Below, in pieces: positions 45,448 to 54,799 of a stretch of 64,000 bases of DNA. Location of the stretch: positions 3,366,577-3,430,576 of the forward strand of contig NZ_KB731324.1 in the NCBI RefSeq assembly GCF_000353285.1, written 5' to 3'. A program made the position numbers and the translations under genes. The notes beneath the pieces are model-generated. The model made no database searches. It was not told where the DNA came from and saw only the letters and a list, made by a program, of their open reading frames with translations. Source of the stretch: Leptolyngbya boryana PCC 6306. GTDB taxonomy: Bacteria; Cyanobacteriota; Cyanobacteriia; Leptolyngbyales; Leptolyngbyaceae. The stretch's first letter is position 1, and each line of letters starts with the position of its first letter.

Positions 45448-46736
45448 TCATTTTGAACCGCTTTGAAGCGGTATTTACTGTTTTCACAATGCTCTACTAC
45501 AGTTCAGCACTGTATCGGATTCTTGTGGATGGACTCAATTCAAGCGGAGCATCCAGTAGCTCTGGAGCCGATAGTAACCCGATGTTGCTCCTGATGCAGC
45601 TTGTCATTTTAGCGGTGTATTTTGCGCTGAGCGCATTGCGATGGCGCAAGTTTATTCCAGCTGCAATGAAAGTTCCTCTATGCTGGGCGTTACCTCTGTT
45701 AGCCACGCTCTCAACTCAGTGGTCAGAAGTACCTGATCTGAGCTTGCGGCGGGGATTGTTGCTGGTCGGAGCAACGTTAGTGGGGGTGTATTGGTCGATT
45801 CGCTATCCGTTGATGACGATTCTGCGATGGATTGGATGGGGCTTTGGATTTGCAGCAGTTGGCTCGGTTGTGTTTACATTGGCATTTCCCGCGTTCGGAA
45901 TGGGGATTGATGAACATGCAGGAGCTTGGCAAGGCATGTTCGCTCAGAAAAATGCGTTGTCGAGAGCGATGATTTTGGCATTCATGACCTATTTCTGCTT
46001 AGTGTTGGATCGACAACGACTGCGCTGGTTGTGGTGGAGTGGAATCGCGATCGCATTTGCCTTAATCTTGCTTTCAACTTCAAAGTCAGGCTTGCTGATT
46101 TTAGGAACGGTGGTCGCTTGTATTCCATTGTTTCGAGCTTTGAAGACGGGATCAGCCCCGAGAGCATTGCTTTGGGTGCTGGTTGCACTGCTGACGACAA
46201 GTTGTATTTCATTGGTGGTAATTGCAAATGCAGAGCTGATTGTGGCTGCATTAGGACGAGATTTAACGCTGACCGGACGCACGGGCATTTGGGAAGTGTT
46301 GAGCAGTAAGATTGCCGCCCGCCCCTGGTTGGGATACGGCTATAAAGGCTTCTGGCTCGATATGGACGGAGAATCATCCGATGTTTGGTATGCCACGTTC
46401 TTCATGTCTCCGAACGGTCACAATGGCTATTTGGATCTCGTCCTGGATTTAGGTCTGGTTGGACTGGGGATTTTTGCTGTGAGTTTTGTCCTTGCTGTGG
46501 CTCGATGTGCCGTTTGGTTGCGGGTGCAATCTCAGCCGATGGTGGCGGTGTTTCCATTGCTGTACATGGTTTATTTAACTCTCTCCAATATCACGGAAAG
46601 TTCGTTGATTTTGGAGCCGAACTATATTTTCTGGCTGCTTTACGTCACGATCGTTGCCATGGTTCAGGTACAGATGCCTGTTCCAAAGCGATCGCGAAAA
46701 CTTCAACCGAGTTTAGAGGAATCATCTTATGTGTGA
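45444..46736 (+). CDS. O-antigen polymerase/ligase family protein (Wzy/WaaL)
   Basis: A 430-residue membrane protein with about ten helices. The conserved periplasmic loop is visible: LTLTGRTGIWEVLSSKI, PWLGYGYKGFW and NGHNGYLDLVLDLGLVG, which is the O-antigen ligase-type signature. In this context it is the likely Wzy polymerase joining repeat units. I chose ATG 45444, which overlaps the previous stop as ATGA; a longer frame would extend into that gene. Confidence 0.88.
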   Translation: MIILNRFEAVFTVFTMLYYSSALYRILVDGLNSSGASSSSGADSNPMLLLMQLVILAVYFALSALRWRKFIPAAMKVPLCWALPLLATLSTQWSEVPDLSLRRGLLLVGATLVGVYWSIRYPLMTILRWIGWGFGFAAVGSVVFTLAFPAFGMGIDEHAGAWQGMFAQKNALSRAMILAFMTYFCLVLDRQRLRWLWWSGIAIAFALILLSTSKSGLLILGTVVACIPLFRALKTGSAPRALLWVLVALLTTSCISLVVIANAELIVAALGRDLTLTGRTGIWEVLSSKIAARPWLGYGYKGFWLDMDGESSDVWYATFFMSPNGHNGYLDLVLDLGLVGLGIFAVSFVLAVARCAVWLRVQSQPMVAVFPLLYMVYLTLSNITESSLILEPNYIFWLLYVTIVAMVQVQMPVPKRSRKLQPSLEESSYV

Positions 46737-47847
46737 TTTAGCAATCTTTACTCACTCTCTTTATGGAGGTGGGGCTGAACGAGCGATGGTAAATTTGATC
46801 CGCGGATTTATCCAGCGCGGATTGTCGATCGATTTAGTTCTACTCAAGCGAGAAGGAGCGTACTTAGACTTGCTGCCTCCGGAGGTGAGAGTGATTGATT
46901 TGGGCGGAGGGAGGTTATGGCAACGCTTGCCAGAGTTAGCAAATTATTTGCGAGAAAATCGCCCGCCTGTGATGCTCTCGACGTTGGATGATATCAACAT
47001 TGCTGCACTTTGGATGCGGCGACTGACTGGGGTGGATATGCGCCTTGTGGCGAATGTTCAGAATACGATTTCTCAGGAAGCTCGGCGATCGAAGTCGCTG
47101 AAAGTTCGATTGATGCCCACTTTAAGCCGCTGGTTTCTCAACTGGGCGGATGCGGTGGTGCCAGTGTCTGAAGGCGTTGGCAGCGATTTGCAACAGATTG
47201 GTGTGCGCGAAGACTTGATTCAAGTAATTCATAATCCAGTCGTGACTCCTGATTTATTTGAACAGGCACAAGCCGCGATCGAGCATCCTTGGTTTCAATC
47301 TGAGATTCCTTGCTTGATGAGTGTCGGGCGATTAGAGTACCAGAAAAATTTTCCGCTCTTGCTCGAAGCCTTTGCCCAGGTTAGAAAGTCTCGTCCCCTG
47401 CGGCTGATGATTTTAGGAGAAGGCAACGATCGAGCGGCTTTAGAAGCTCAGATCGAACAGCTTGGAATTCAAGAAGATGTTGCCCTGCCTGGTTTTGTTT
47501 CAAATCCTTATGCTTACCTCCGACAAGCCGATTTATTCGTCTTGTCGTCTTGGTTTGAAGGATTGCCGACTGTTTTGATTGAAGCATTAGCGGTGGGAAC
47601 TCCCGCAGTCGCAACGAATTGTCCGAGCGGGCCGGCTGAAATCCTAGCAGATGGCAAATATGGCGCATTGGTCGAAATGGGCAATGTGGAGCAATTAGCG
47701 AATGCGATCGCGCAGACATTAGACAACCCACTCCCTTCTTCGGTTTTACAAACAAGAGCTGCACAGTATTCGTTGAAACATTCCCTGGATCAGTACACCA
47801 AAGTGCTTCATCTTGCTGAAAGCACTTGTTCTGTATATTCCGCTTAA
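46729..47847 (+). CDS. Glycosyltransferase family 4
   Basis: A 372-residue GT-B enzyme. The N-terminus IFTHSLYGGGAERAMVNLI has the glycine-rich acceptor-side loop; the C-domain has LMSVGRLEYQKNFPLLLEAF, LPGFVSNPYAYL and the E-x7-E motif EGLPTVLIEAL. It overlaps the ligase gene by 8 bases. It likely adds a hexose during repeat-unit assembly. Confidence 0.9.
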   Translation: MCDLAIFTHSLYGGGAERAMVNLIRGFIQRGLSIDLVLLKREGAYLDLLPPEVRVIDLGGGRLWQRLPELANYLRENRPPVMLSTLDDINIAALWMRRLTGVDMRLVANVQNTISQEARRSKSLKVRLMPTLSRWFLNWADAVVPVSEGVGSDLQQIGVREDLIQVIHNPVVTPDLFEQAQAAIEHPWFQSEIPCLMSVGRLEYQKNFPLLLEAFAQVRKSRPLRLMILGEGNDRAALEAQIEQLGIQEDVALPGFVSNPYAYLRQADLFVLSSWFEGLPTVLIEALAVGTPAVATNCPSGPAEILADGKYGALVEMGNVEQLANAIAQTLDNPLPSSVLQTRAAQYSLKHSLDQYTKVLHLAESTCSVYSA

Positions 47848-47914
47848 ATCATCCGCTTTCATCCATAGCGAGCGGGTTTGCCCAACATAATCAATCTTAC
47901 TTTCCCAACTCATT

Positions 47915-48865
47915 ATGCATCTCCAGCCCCAAGTTGATAATGAAGTTATCCAATTCCGGTATACCTTTACTGTTTTTACTCCCACTTACAATCGTGCTCA
48001 TACCTTGCATCGCGTGTATGAGAGCCTTTGTGCTCAGACTTATCAGAGCTTTGAATGGTTGATTGTGAATGATGGTTCGACGGATCATACTGAACAGCTT
48101 GTCCAGCAATGGCAACAATCTGCGCCTTTTCCCATCCGGTATCATCGACAAGAAAACAGTGGTAAACACATTGCTTACAACTATGCAGCGAAAGTTGCGC
48201 TCGGCGAGTTTGTGGTCAACTTAGATTCAGATGATGCTTGTGTTCCAGAAGCATTAGAGCGATTTCAAGATTATTGGAATCAGATTCCACCCGCTCAGCG
48301 CTCAAAGTACTCTGGAATCGATTGCCTTTGCCAGGATACTGAAGGAAAAATTATTGGCGATCGCTTCCCTCAAAGTCCGATGGATTCTCATGTCGCTGAA
48401 ATTCGCTATCGGTTGAGAATTTCAGGTGAAAAATGGGGAATGCAGCGGACAGATGTGCTGCGAGAATTTCCCTTTCCAGATGTGCAAGGTCGGCGCTTAG
48501 AAATGCCTGAAAGTATTGTGTGGACGCGGCTGACTCGCCAATATCCAGCCCGCTACGTCAATGATGCACTTCGGATCTACTACACCAATGGAGCAGATCA
48601 GATCACGCGCGCACGTTGGGCAGAAAAAGACACGAGGGGATTTTTCCTCAGCAATCAAACTACGTTGAATTATGACTTAGATTATTTTTGGTATGCTCCG
48701 CGTACCTTCATCAAGGCGGCTGCAAACTGCAGTCGGGCTGGCTTACATTGTGGATATCCACTGCGTCAGCAGGTGAACTCTTTGACTTCAATCAGCGCGC
48801 GGCTACTTTGGCTAAGTTTACTTCCTTTAGGATTTGTGCTGTGGTTTCGAGACACGCGACAGTAG
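47915..48865 (+). CDS. Glycosyltransferase family 2
   Basis: A 316-residue GT-A enzyme. It has FTVFTPTYNRAHTLHRVYES, LIVNDGSTDHT, and the DxD in VVNLDSDDACVPEA. The C-terminus has a hydrophobic stretch (LLWLSLLPLGFVLWF) that could tether it to the membrane. It lies 67 bases after the GT4 gene, the widest gap in this operon. Confidence 0.88.
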   Translation: MHLQPQVDNEVIQFRYTFTVFTPTYNRAHTLHRVYESLCAQTYQSFEWLIVNDGSTDHTEQLVQQWQQSAPFPIRYHRQENSGKHIAYNYAAKVALGEFVVNLDSDDACVPEALERFQDYWNQIPPAQRSKYSGIDCLCQDTEGKIIGDRFPQSPMDSHVAEIRYRLRISGEKWGMQRTDVLREFPFPDVQGRRLEMPESIVWTRLTRQYPARYVNDALRIYYTNGADQITRARWAEKDTRGFFLSNQTTLNYDLDYFWYAPRTFIKAAANCSRAGLHCGYPLRQQVNSLTSISARLLWLSLLPLGFVLWFRDTRQ

Positions 48866-48874
48866 AGAAATGCT

Positions 48875-49849
48875 ATGAATCGACGGAAAAGCAAGAATTG
48901 CCAGGACAAAATTCAAAGAATCAAAAGTTGTCAGCAAGGCTTTGTGTATCAGGAGGAGCAAAAACGGTTTTTCTATCCTATGAGGACTTGGATTCGTGGT
49001 ATTCTCCTCATGGCTTTCATAGCAGAAACGAATACGCTCTCTTCACCGCTTAGCAATCCCTTACAGGCTCCATCCGAGCCATGGAATACTGCTTCCTTAA
49101 CCATGAATCGGTCTAGTCGCTATGCTTCCTTAAAGACTTCGCTCGATCCTGCTTTTCATGACTCAGATCCGGGTGTGCCCAACGATGCTAAGCCTGATGG
49201 CGTGCCCTCGCACTACACCTGGTATGAGAGCGCAACTCAGCCCGGATTTGGCAATCATCCCCCGGCTGGTTGGCACGCGATCACGATGCTCGGACACGTC
49301 TATCCTGCACAAGGCTGGAAAACGTGGCAAGCTCCGAATACGCGCATTCAAATTAAAGGGGCAGAAACTTGGATTCTGAGCAAATCGACGAAGACCTGGA
49401 AACAGGTTCAGAAAACGGATCGGGTTGCTGGTGCAAGCTACGTGGCTGATTTTGCGGGTGATGCGAATCAGCCTGCTGATATTAGAGACGAATCAAGGAA
49501 TGGGGGCGGTATTTCGGTTGCAGTCAACAATGGCTATTTGTTCCATTTTTGGGCAGAGCGTGCCACGATGAATCCGACAGATATTGCTGGTGTGTATGCG
49601 AAGTTTGAAGCGCGATTGGTCAAAGCTAATCCGAATGGTGTAGATGATCTCGATTCGGCTCGCTATATTGCGAGTGCGGGCGCAGATTATTGGCGCAATC
49701 ATCATGTCCAGTGGGCAGCAGATTGGAGTAACAATGGTCAAGTTGCAGGCGGTCGATTTAAATGGGTGGCGCGGCACTGGAAGGTGTTTGCGATGACGAC
49801 GATGCCTGCTGAGGAGATCAAGAAGAATCCGCCGCCGCTGAATTTTTAG
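48875..49849 (+). CDS. Unknown protein at the end of the plus-strand polysaccharide operon
   Basis: A 324-residue protein that I do not recognise. The N-terminus is basic, with a hydrophobic patch at about residues 38-50 (WIRGILLMAFIAET) that could be a signal anchor. The rest looks exported and beta-rich, with many Trp, Tyr and Asn (WHAITMLGHVYPAQGWKTW, NGYLFHFWAERATM, YWRNHHVQWAADW). There is no glycosyltransferase or hydrolase motif that I can name. An in-frame ATG at 48980 just before the hydrophobic patch is an alternative start. Gene order suggests a role in polymer modification, binding or anchoring. Confidence 0.6.
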   Translation: MNRRKSKNCQDKIQRIKSCQQGFVYQEEQKRFFYPMRTWIRGILLMAFIAETNTLSSPLSNPLQAPSEPWNTASLTMNRSSRYASLKTSLDPAFHDSDPGVPNDAKPDGVPSHYTWYESATQPGFGNHPPAGWHAITMLGHVYPAQGWKTWQAPNTRIQIKGAETWILSKSTKTWKQVQKTDRVAGASYVADFAGDANQPADIRDESRNGGGISVAVNNGYLFHFWAERATMNPTDIAGVYAKFEARLVKANPNGVDDLDSARYIASAGADYWRNHHVQWAADWSNNGQVAGGRFKWVARHWKVFAMTTMPAEEIKKNPPPLNF

Positions 49850-49919
49850 CGATCTGGATACTCTTAGGGAGATGAGACGATAGGGAGCACTCTGAACTTG
49901 AGTTCTCCCATTTCGCGAA

Positions 49920-49957
49920 ATGAATGCGGTTAAGTACTAGCTCTTGACCGCATTCAT
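49920..49957. terminator. Hairpin downstream of the plus-strand polysaccharide block
   Basis: ATGAATGCGGTTAAG (49920-49934) pairs with CTTGACCGCATTCAT (49943-49957), 15 base pairs with one wobble, around an 8-base loop. There is no T run, but it lies between convergent genes. Confidence 0.55.
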
Positions 49958-50005
49958 CTGTTGCTGATTCAAACAATACTTTCTTTTTCAAACAATACTT
50001 TGGTG

Positions 50006-50045
50006 ATGAAGTTCTGAAGTCGGTAGTTTTGCTTCAGAACTTCAT
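50006..50045. terminator. Second hairpin between the convergent polysaccharide blocks
   Basis: ATGAAGTTCTGAAG (50006-50019) is the exact complement of CTTCAGAACTTCAT (50032-50045), 14 base pairs with a 12-base loop. It ends 18 bases before the stop codon of the kinase gene on the minus strand. Confidence 0.6.
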
Positions 50046-50063
50046 TGCTATCGAGAGCAAGAA

Positions 50064-52262
50064 CTAATAGACCTGTTCCATTGGTGTATGAATGTAATCG
50101 TCATGATCGTAGTAAGAATCATGAGCATCATTTTCAAGCACCGCGCCGTTGATCACCATACCCAGAACATTTTGCGAAGATTGGTTTAGGAGTTCCTTCG
50201 CGGTCGTGGCATTCGCATGATCAACCACGCCTGGTCTTGCGACTAAAATCAGCCCATCGACAATTCTGCCGAGGGTCAAAGCTTCCGCCGCAACAATCAG
50301 AGGAGGAGCATCAACAATCACAAAGTCATACTGCTGCTCAAAGGTTTCAATCAAAGATGCCATCCGCTTAGAATCGAGCAAAGCTAGAGGATTCGGTGGA
50401 ATCACACCACAGGTTAGAACGTCAAGATTTTGCATCACAGGTATGATTGCATCTCGGGCATTCGTCTGCTCTACAATCACATGGCTCAATCCACCGACAT
50501 TCGTCAAATTCCAAATGTGGTGCTGAGACGGATGATGTAAATCTGCGTCGATCAACAGTGTGCGTCGTCCTAAGGTTGCCATTGTTGCTGCTAAGTTCGC
50601 TGCGATCGTAGATTTGCCTTCACGCGGGACAGAACTTGTGATCACAACGCTTTTGAGCTTTTCATCTAGGCTCAAAAACTTCAGATTTGCTTGCAGCATT
50701 CGATACGAGCCGCTCACCGCCGATCGCGGAGCATCTCGTACAGGGAGTTCAGGAATTGACCATTCCTGTTTCTTCGATCGCGCCATGAGCGGTCTACCAA
50801 AGTAAGGAATCGTTCCCAGCCAGGTATAGCCGAACAAGTCGCGTGCCTCTTTGAGCGTCTTGATCGATTTGTCTCGAAGTTCAAGCAAGGTAATGACTGC
50901 TAGCGACAGCAAGGTTCCGGCTGCTGCTCCAAGCAAGAGGAACATACTGGTCTTGGAACCAGATGCGCTATCAGGAATCGCAGCTCGCTCAACAATTCGC
51001 GCAGTCCCGACGTTTTGCTTCTCGGTTAATTGAACCTCTTGCAGTCGTTTCAGTAGGGTTTCATAGGTTGATTGTGCTGCGTCGAGCTGGCGTTGGAGTT
51101 CGCGCTGAGTTTGTTCTAGACGAGGAACTTGCATCATGCGATCGCGATAGAGATCCCGAGTCTCTGTCAAGGAAGCTAACCGCGTCGAAGCTCCTAATTT
51201 TTGAACTTCAGCATTGACAAAATCCTTCATCAAGTCGCGACGCAATTCGTCAGGAACAAGATCGCGTGGCGTAACGGAGGCAGCATCGACCGTTTGAGAG
51301 ATTCGCTCTTCGAGCAAGTTTTTTAAGGCAGCTTCTCGGTCTTGTAAATTGACGATCGCCGGATGTTTGCCTGTGTAGCGTGTACGCTCTAGCTCTAGCT
51401 GAGTTTGTACTTGCTGAAGCTGAGCGGCAATTTGTTTGATGTTGTCATCTTGGCTGAGGAAACTAACTTCCAAAGCGCGATCGGCTGTCATGTTGAGCGT
51501 GCTTGCAAGTTTGTCGTGCCGAGTCGTTGTTTCAGCAAGATCAGTGCTGGCATCTGCAATTTGTTTTTCTAGCGTGCTAATTGCCTCGTTGACCCGAGCT
51601 TCTTCAGCTTTCGCATCTGCAATTCCACTTTGCTCTTTGAATTGTCTGAGCGCAGTTTCGGTTTGTCGTACAGTTGCTTCTGTTTTGGGAAGTTGCTCAG
51701 CAATGAATTCTCTCGCAGCGGCAGCTTCAGAGCGATTCTCTAAAACATTGGCATTGAGGTATTGAGTCATGACTTGATTGAGAACCGCAGCAGCTTTGTC
51801 GGCTTCTTGATCCTCGTAGCTAATCTGCAGAACGTCCGCACCAGCAACATCTTTGACTTTAATTGATTTTGCTAGAGCATCTGGATGCAGGGGCTTACCG
51901 GAGGCGTCCGTCAATTTGAGGGCTTCGATCGTTTGCTGCATCACTGGGCGAGAAACGACGTTCTGTGCTTCTGTCCTGACGGGATTGCTTTGCATGGTCA
52001 AGTTTGACACTCGTCCCGCCGCTTCGCCTCCAAGCCCAGTTAAAGCAGGGATTTTGTTGGGTTTGAGGACGATTTTCCCAGTCGCGACATACGTTGGCTT
52101 CTGCGACGAGGATGCAAATCCAGCCACGATCAAACTCAGCGTAATGATCGCAGCAGTGGGCTTCCAGCGTCGTTTTGCAATTAACCAATAATTCTGAAAA
52201 TCAAGCTTCTCTAGGTTGTCTAGAGACACCGTGCCAGAGTCGGCATTGTTCTTCGCTCTCAT
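50064..52262 (-). CDS. wzc: Polysaccharide co-polymerase with tyrosine autokinase domain (Wzc-type)
   Basis: A 732-residue inner-membrane protein. An N-terminal Wzz domain (about 25-190, with a first helix near TAAIITLSLIVAGFA) is followed by a long periplasmic coiled coil and a second helix near residue 440 (MFLLLGAAAGTLLSLAVITL). The cytoplasmic kinase domain has Walker A SSVPREGKSTIA, Walker A' LLIDADLHHP and Walker B FVIVDAPP. The C-terminus carries a tyrosine cluster (SYYDHDDYIHTPMEQVY), the autophosphorylation site. Such proteins control chain length and export in Wzx/Wzy systems. The promoter region upstream (52263-52495) shows no other feature. Confidence 0.93.
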   Translation of the reverse strand: MRAKNNADSGTVSLDNLEKLDFQNYWLIAKRRWKPTAAIITLSLIVAGFASSSQKPTYVATGKIVLKPNKIPALTGLGGEAAGRVSNLTMQSNPVRTEAQNVVSRPVMQQTIEALKLTDASGKPLHPDALAKSIKVKDVAGADVLQISYEDQEADKAAAVLNQVMTQYLNANVLENRSEAAAAREFIAEQLPKTEATVRQTETALRQFKEQSGIADAKAEEARVNEAISTLEKQIADASTDLAETTTRHDKLASTLNMTADRALEVSFLSQDDNIKQIAAQLQQVQTQLELERTRYTGKHPAIVNLQDREAALKNLLEERISQTVDAASVTPRDLVPDELRRDLMKDFVNAEVQKLGASTRLASLTETRDLYRDRMMQVPRLEQTQRELQRQLDAAQSTYETLLKRLQEVQLTEKQNVGTARIVERAAIPDSASGSKTSMFLLLGAAAGTLLSLAVITLLELRDKSIKTLKEARDLFGYTWLGTIPYFGRPLMARSKKQEWSIPELPVRDAPRSAVSGSYRMLQANLKFLSLDEKLKSVVITSSVPREGKSTIAANLAATMATLGRRTLLIDADLHHPSQHHIWNLTNVGGLSHVIVEQTNARDAIIPVMQNLDVLTCGVIPPNPLALLDSKRMASLIETFEQQYDFVIVDAPPLIVAAEALTLGRIVDGLILVARPGVVDHANATTAKELLNQSSQNVLGMVINGAVLENDAHDSYYDHDDYIHTPMEQVY

Positions 52263-52495
52263 TGTTTGGATCGAATTAGTTTGAACAACTTGAAACCATT
52301 CTAGAAATAGTCCTAGTGGTATCTACAACCCTGTTAGCTCGATCATTTCCTGCATGATTCTAGAATCGTCTTTGCAGTATTGATCTTTTTCTGATACTTG
52401 ATGCAACTTTACTCTACATCAACTCAGTTCACAATTTGAAAAACTCACATACTTAAAGTGTCCTGCAACAATTGATATTAGTGTTGCTTTTTTTA

Positions 52496-52518
52496 CCCGA
52501 TTTTTGATCAAAATCGGG
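52496..52518. terminator. Hairpin between glycosyltransferase and wzc genes
   Basis: CCCGATTTT pairs perfectly with AAAATCGGG around 5 bases. On the minus strand it follows the stop of the glycosyltransferase by about 50 bases; a classical T run is missing on that strand. Confidence 0.4.
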
Positions 52519-52567
52519 ATTGTTTAAGGAATGAGTTGCATTTCTATCTGTGCCAGTCTACTGAAAT

Positions 52568-53761
52568 TTACGTGTACGATCGCGCAACTGGAACTCGCTC
52601 CCGCGATCGCGCTTTCCATCTCCACAGCATATCTTCATAAACTCGGCTGACAATGGCTTGTGCTGCATAAGGTTGAGCCGCACTGACACAGGCTTCTACA
52701 GGAAAATGGTCGGGATTGAATAAAACTTGGTCGAGAGCCTTCGCGATCGTGATTGCTGCTCGATCTTGACAAACGACTCCACTCTTTGAGTTGAGCAGTC
52801 TGGGAGTATCTCCGCAGTCAGTCGTTACAATCGGTGTTCCGCACCCTAACGCTTCTAGGACTGAAACAGGCAGTCCTTCAAATCGACTGCTCAGGACAAA
52901 GACGCTGGCAGCTTGATAAAGTCTGAGCATTTCGGTCTGAGTTTGTGCGCCGAGCATGGTTGCTGGAACGCCTAATCGCGTAATTTCAGCCCGAACTTCC
53001 GGCGCTAATTCTCCATCTCCGGCGAGCAGTAAATGAGCGTTGGGATGGGATAAAGCGGCGATCGCTTGAATCAGCAGAACGGGGTCTTTTTGGGGTTGCA
53101 GTCGCCCGGCAAAGAGAATGAACTGCGTTTCTTCAGGCAAGTTCATCGTTTGGGCAAGGACTCGACGATGTGCGCTGCGATCTGGGGCAGGCTGAAAGAC
53201 TCCATCATCGTAGGAGTTGTTAATGTAGGTGATGCGATCGCTCAAATTTGGATAGCGATCCTGATACAGTTCAAGCGATCCGGTATGACAAGACAGCACT
53301 TGGTCAAACTGCTGAATCAAATAGCGTTCTAAGGCGTGATTCAGGGCTGGAATTTTTTGTTTTGCTGCTTGCTGCTTGAGATCATTATGGACAAACAGCG
53401 TTTTTTCACCTTGCCACTGTTTAGATGCGATCGTCGGTTCTAAACGATGAAAGTGCATGAAGTCTGATTCGAGACAGGTGCGCAGTAGCGCGGCGGTATA
53501 TCGAACCGTGACCGGAATGCGTTTGCGGTGATTGTTGTCTTGTAGGGTGAGAATGGGCATGAACTGGAGAGTTCTGCCTGCATAGTTCGCTTCTCGCCAA
53601 GTGAATAGAGGTTCGGTGGGATCGTCCGTGGTTCCGACAAAGCGGATCTCGAAGCTATCGGGAGCATATTTGAGGAACGATCGAATGATAGTTTGGATAC
53701 CGCCGATGCTACTTCGCCAAGGGTTAAATTGATAAAAGATGGTGAGAACTGGTTTTTGCAT
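52568..53761 (-). CDS. Glycosyltransferase family 4
   Basis: A 397-residue GT-B enzyme. It starts with FYQFNPWRSSIGGIQTIIRS (glycine-rich loop). The C-domain has ILFAGRLQPQKDPVLLIQAI and the E-x7-E motif EGLPVSVLEAL. It lies 41 bases after the initiating sugar transferase on the same strand and is a likely early step of repeat-unit assembly. Confidence 0.9.
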   Translation of the reverse strand: MQKPVLTIFYQFNPWRSSIGGIQTIIRSFLKYAPDSFEIRFVGTTDDPTEPLFTWREANYAGRTLQFMPILTLQDNNHRKRIPVTVRYTAALLRTCLESDFMHFHRLEPTIASKQWQGEKTLFVHNDLKQQAAKQKIPALNHALERYLIQQFDQVLSCHTGSLELYQDRYPNLSDRITYINNSYDDGVFQPAPDRSAHRRVLAQTMNLPEETQFILFAGRLQPQKDPVLLIQAIAALSHPNAHLLLAGDGELAPEVRAEITRLGVPATMLGAQTQTEMLRLYQAASVFVLSSRFEGLPVSVLEALGCGTPIVTTDCGDTPRLLNSKSGVVCQDRAAITIAKALDQVLFNPDHFPVEACVSAAQPYAAQAIVSRVYEDMLWRWKARSRERVPVARSYT

Positions 53762-53802
53762 AGAAGGGGTGAGCAGAGAAGGACAAAACGAGCATGGGTG
53801 AG

Positions 53803-54486
53803 CTAGTAAGCTCCTTCTCGACCCAACACAACTTTCAGCGTTTTCAGAATGATCAGCAGGTCATACCCCACATTCCAACGTTCTTGGTACCTCAAATCCA
53901 AGTCTACAACCTGCTCAAAATCTTTAATCTTAGAGCGACCGCTCACCTGCCACTCTCCAGTTAATCCAGGTTTGACTTCTAAGCGTCGCCAATGCCGATT
54001 GTTGTAATGAGCGACTTCATCTAACGTGGGGGGGCGAGTTCCAACTAAGCTCATCTCTCCCATCAGCACATTCCAAAGCTGTGGCAGCTCATCTAAGCTC
54101 GTTCGGCGCAAAAAACGTCCTACTTTTGTAATTCTGGGATCGTTTTCGTTTTTGAAGAGGAGATTACTTCCTTCGTTTTTAATCTGGTGTTTTAGGACTT
54201 CGGCATTGTCCACCATGGATCGAAACTTGCGGATCTCGAAGGTTCGCCCGCCCAATCCACAACGCGTTTGCTTGTAAAAGATTGTGCCAGGACTATCGAG
54301 CTTGATCGCGATCGCAATCGGAACAAAGAGGATGGATAGCATCAGTAGCCCAACTAAGCTTCCCAGGACATCAATACTCCGCTTCAGCCCAGATTGTGTG
54401 GAGGGGTGAAACGTGATGGAGCGAGGGAGCGTTAAGTCGGGAGACAACTGAATAGACTGTAATTCAGACGCTTCGGGGAAGTTCAT
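53803..54486 (-). CDS. Initiating sugar-phosphate transferase (bacterial sugar transferase, WbaP/WecA-unrelated type)
   Basis: A 227-residue monotopic phosphoglycosyltransferase. One hydrophobic hairpin (VLGSLVGLLMLSILFVPIAI) precedes the catalytic core: GTIFYKQTRCGLGGRTFEI, KFRSMVDNAE, RRTSLDELPQLWNVL with the catalytic Asp-Glu pair, and VKPGLTGEWQVSGRS. It transfers a sugar-1-phosphate to undecaprenyl phosphate and so starts polymer synthesis. I chose ATG 54486 because AAAGGA lies just before it; a start at 54570 lacks support. It lacks the large N-terminal membrane domain of full-length WbaP/CpsE. Confidence 0.92.
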   Translation of the reverse strand: MNFPEASELQSIQLSPDLTLPRSITFHPSTQSGLKRSIDVLGSLVGLLMLSILFVPIAIAIKLDSPGTIFYKQTRCGLGGRTFEIRKFRSMVDNAEVLKHQIKNEGSNLLFKNENDPRITKVGRFLRRTSLDELPQLWNVLMGEMSLVGTRPPTLDEVAHYNNRHWRRLEVKPGLTGEWQVSGRSKIKDFEQVVDLDLRYQERWNVGYDLLIILKTLKVVLGREGAY

Positions 54487-54571
54487 TTCTGCTTTTCCTT
54501 TTTCAATGGTGCAGTAGTTCGCAGGTGATGCAGGAATGGCAATCAGTTGCGCCCGTACTGAGGAGCACAAG

Positions 54572-54799
54572 CTACGCTGTACGCTGAGAGGATGAGCCTT
54601 GTGAGGGGTTTAAAGCAAGATTTAAACGGGTTCTGACAAAGCTTGATCCTTGAGATAAGCAGGTTGGACAGAGGTCGCCATGTGCTTCATCTTCGGTGTA
54701 GACAACGACCCTAGCGAGCATCGGTTGAAAAAGGTCAGAGCAGATCACACAGGTCTGCCGAGTCGGACGGGAACACACGTGTTCGATTTGCAATTGCAT
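54572..54799 (-). CDS. Small protein with two CxxC motifs
   Basis: About 75 residues. TCVICSDLF and LCPTCLSQG give two CxxC pairs spaced by roughly 24 residues, as in a small zinc ribbon. The N-terminus MQLQIEHVCSRPTR adds a fifth cysteine. I do not recognise the family. It sits 85 bases upstream of the initiating transferase gene on the same strand, so it may be co-transcribed. The ATG at 54799 was chosen over a TTG at 54820. Confidence 0.5.
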   Translation of the reverse strand: MQLQIEHVCSRPTRQTCVICSDLFQPMLARVVVYTEDEAHGDLCPTCLSQGSSFVRTRLNLALNPSQGSSSQRTA

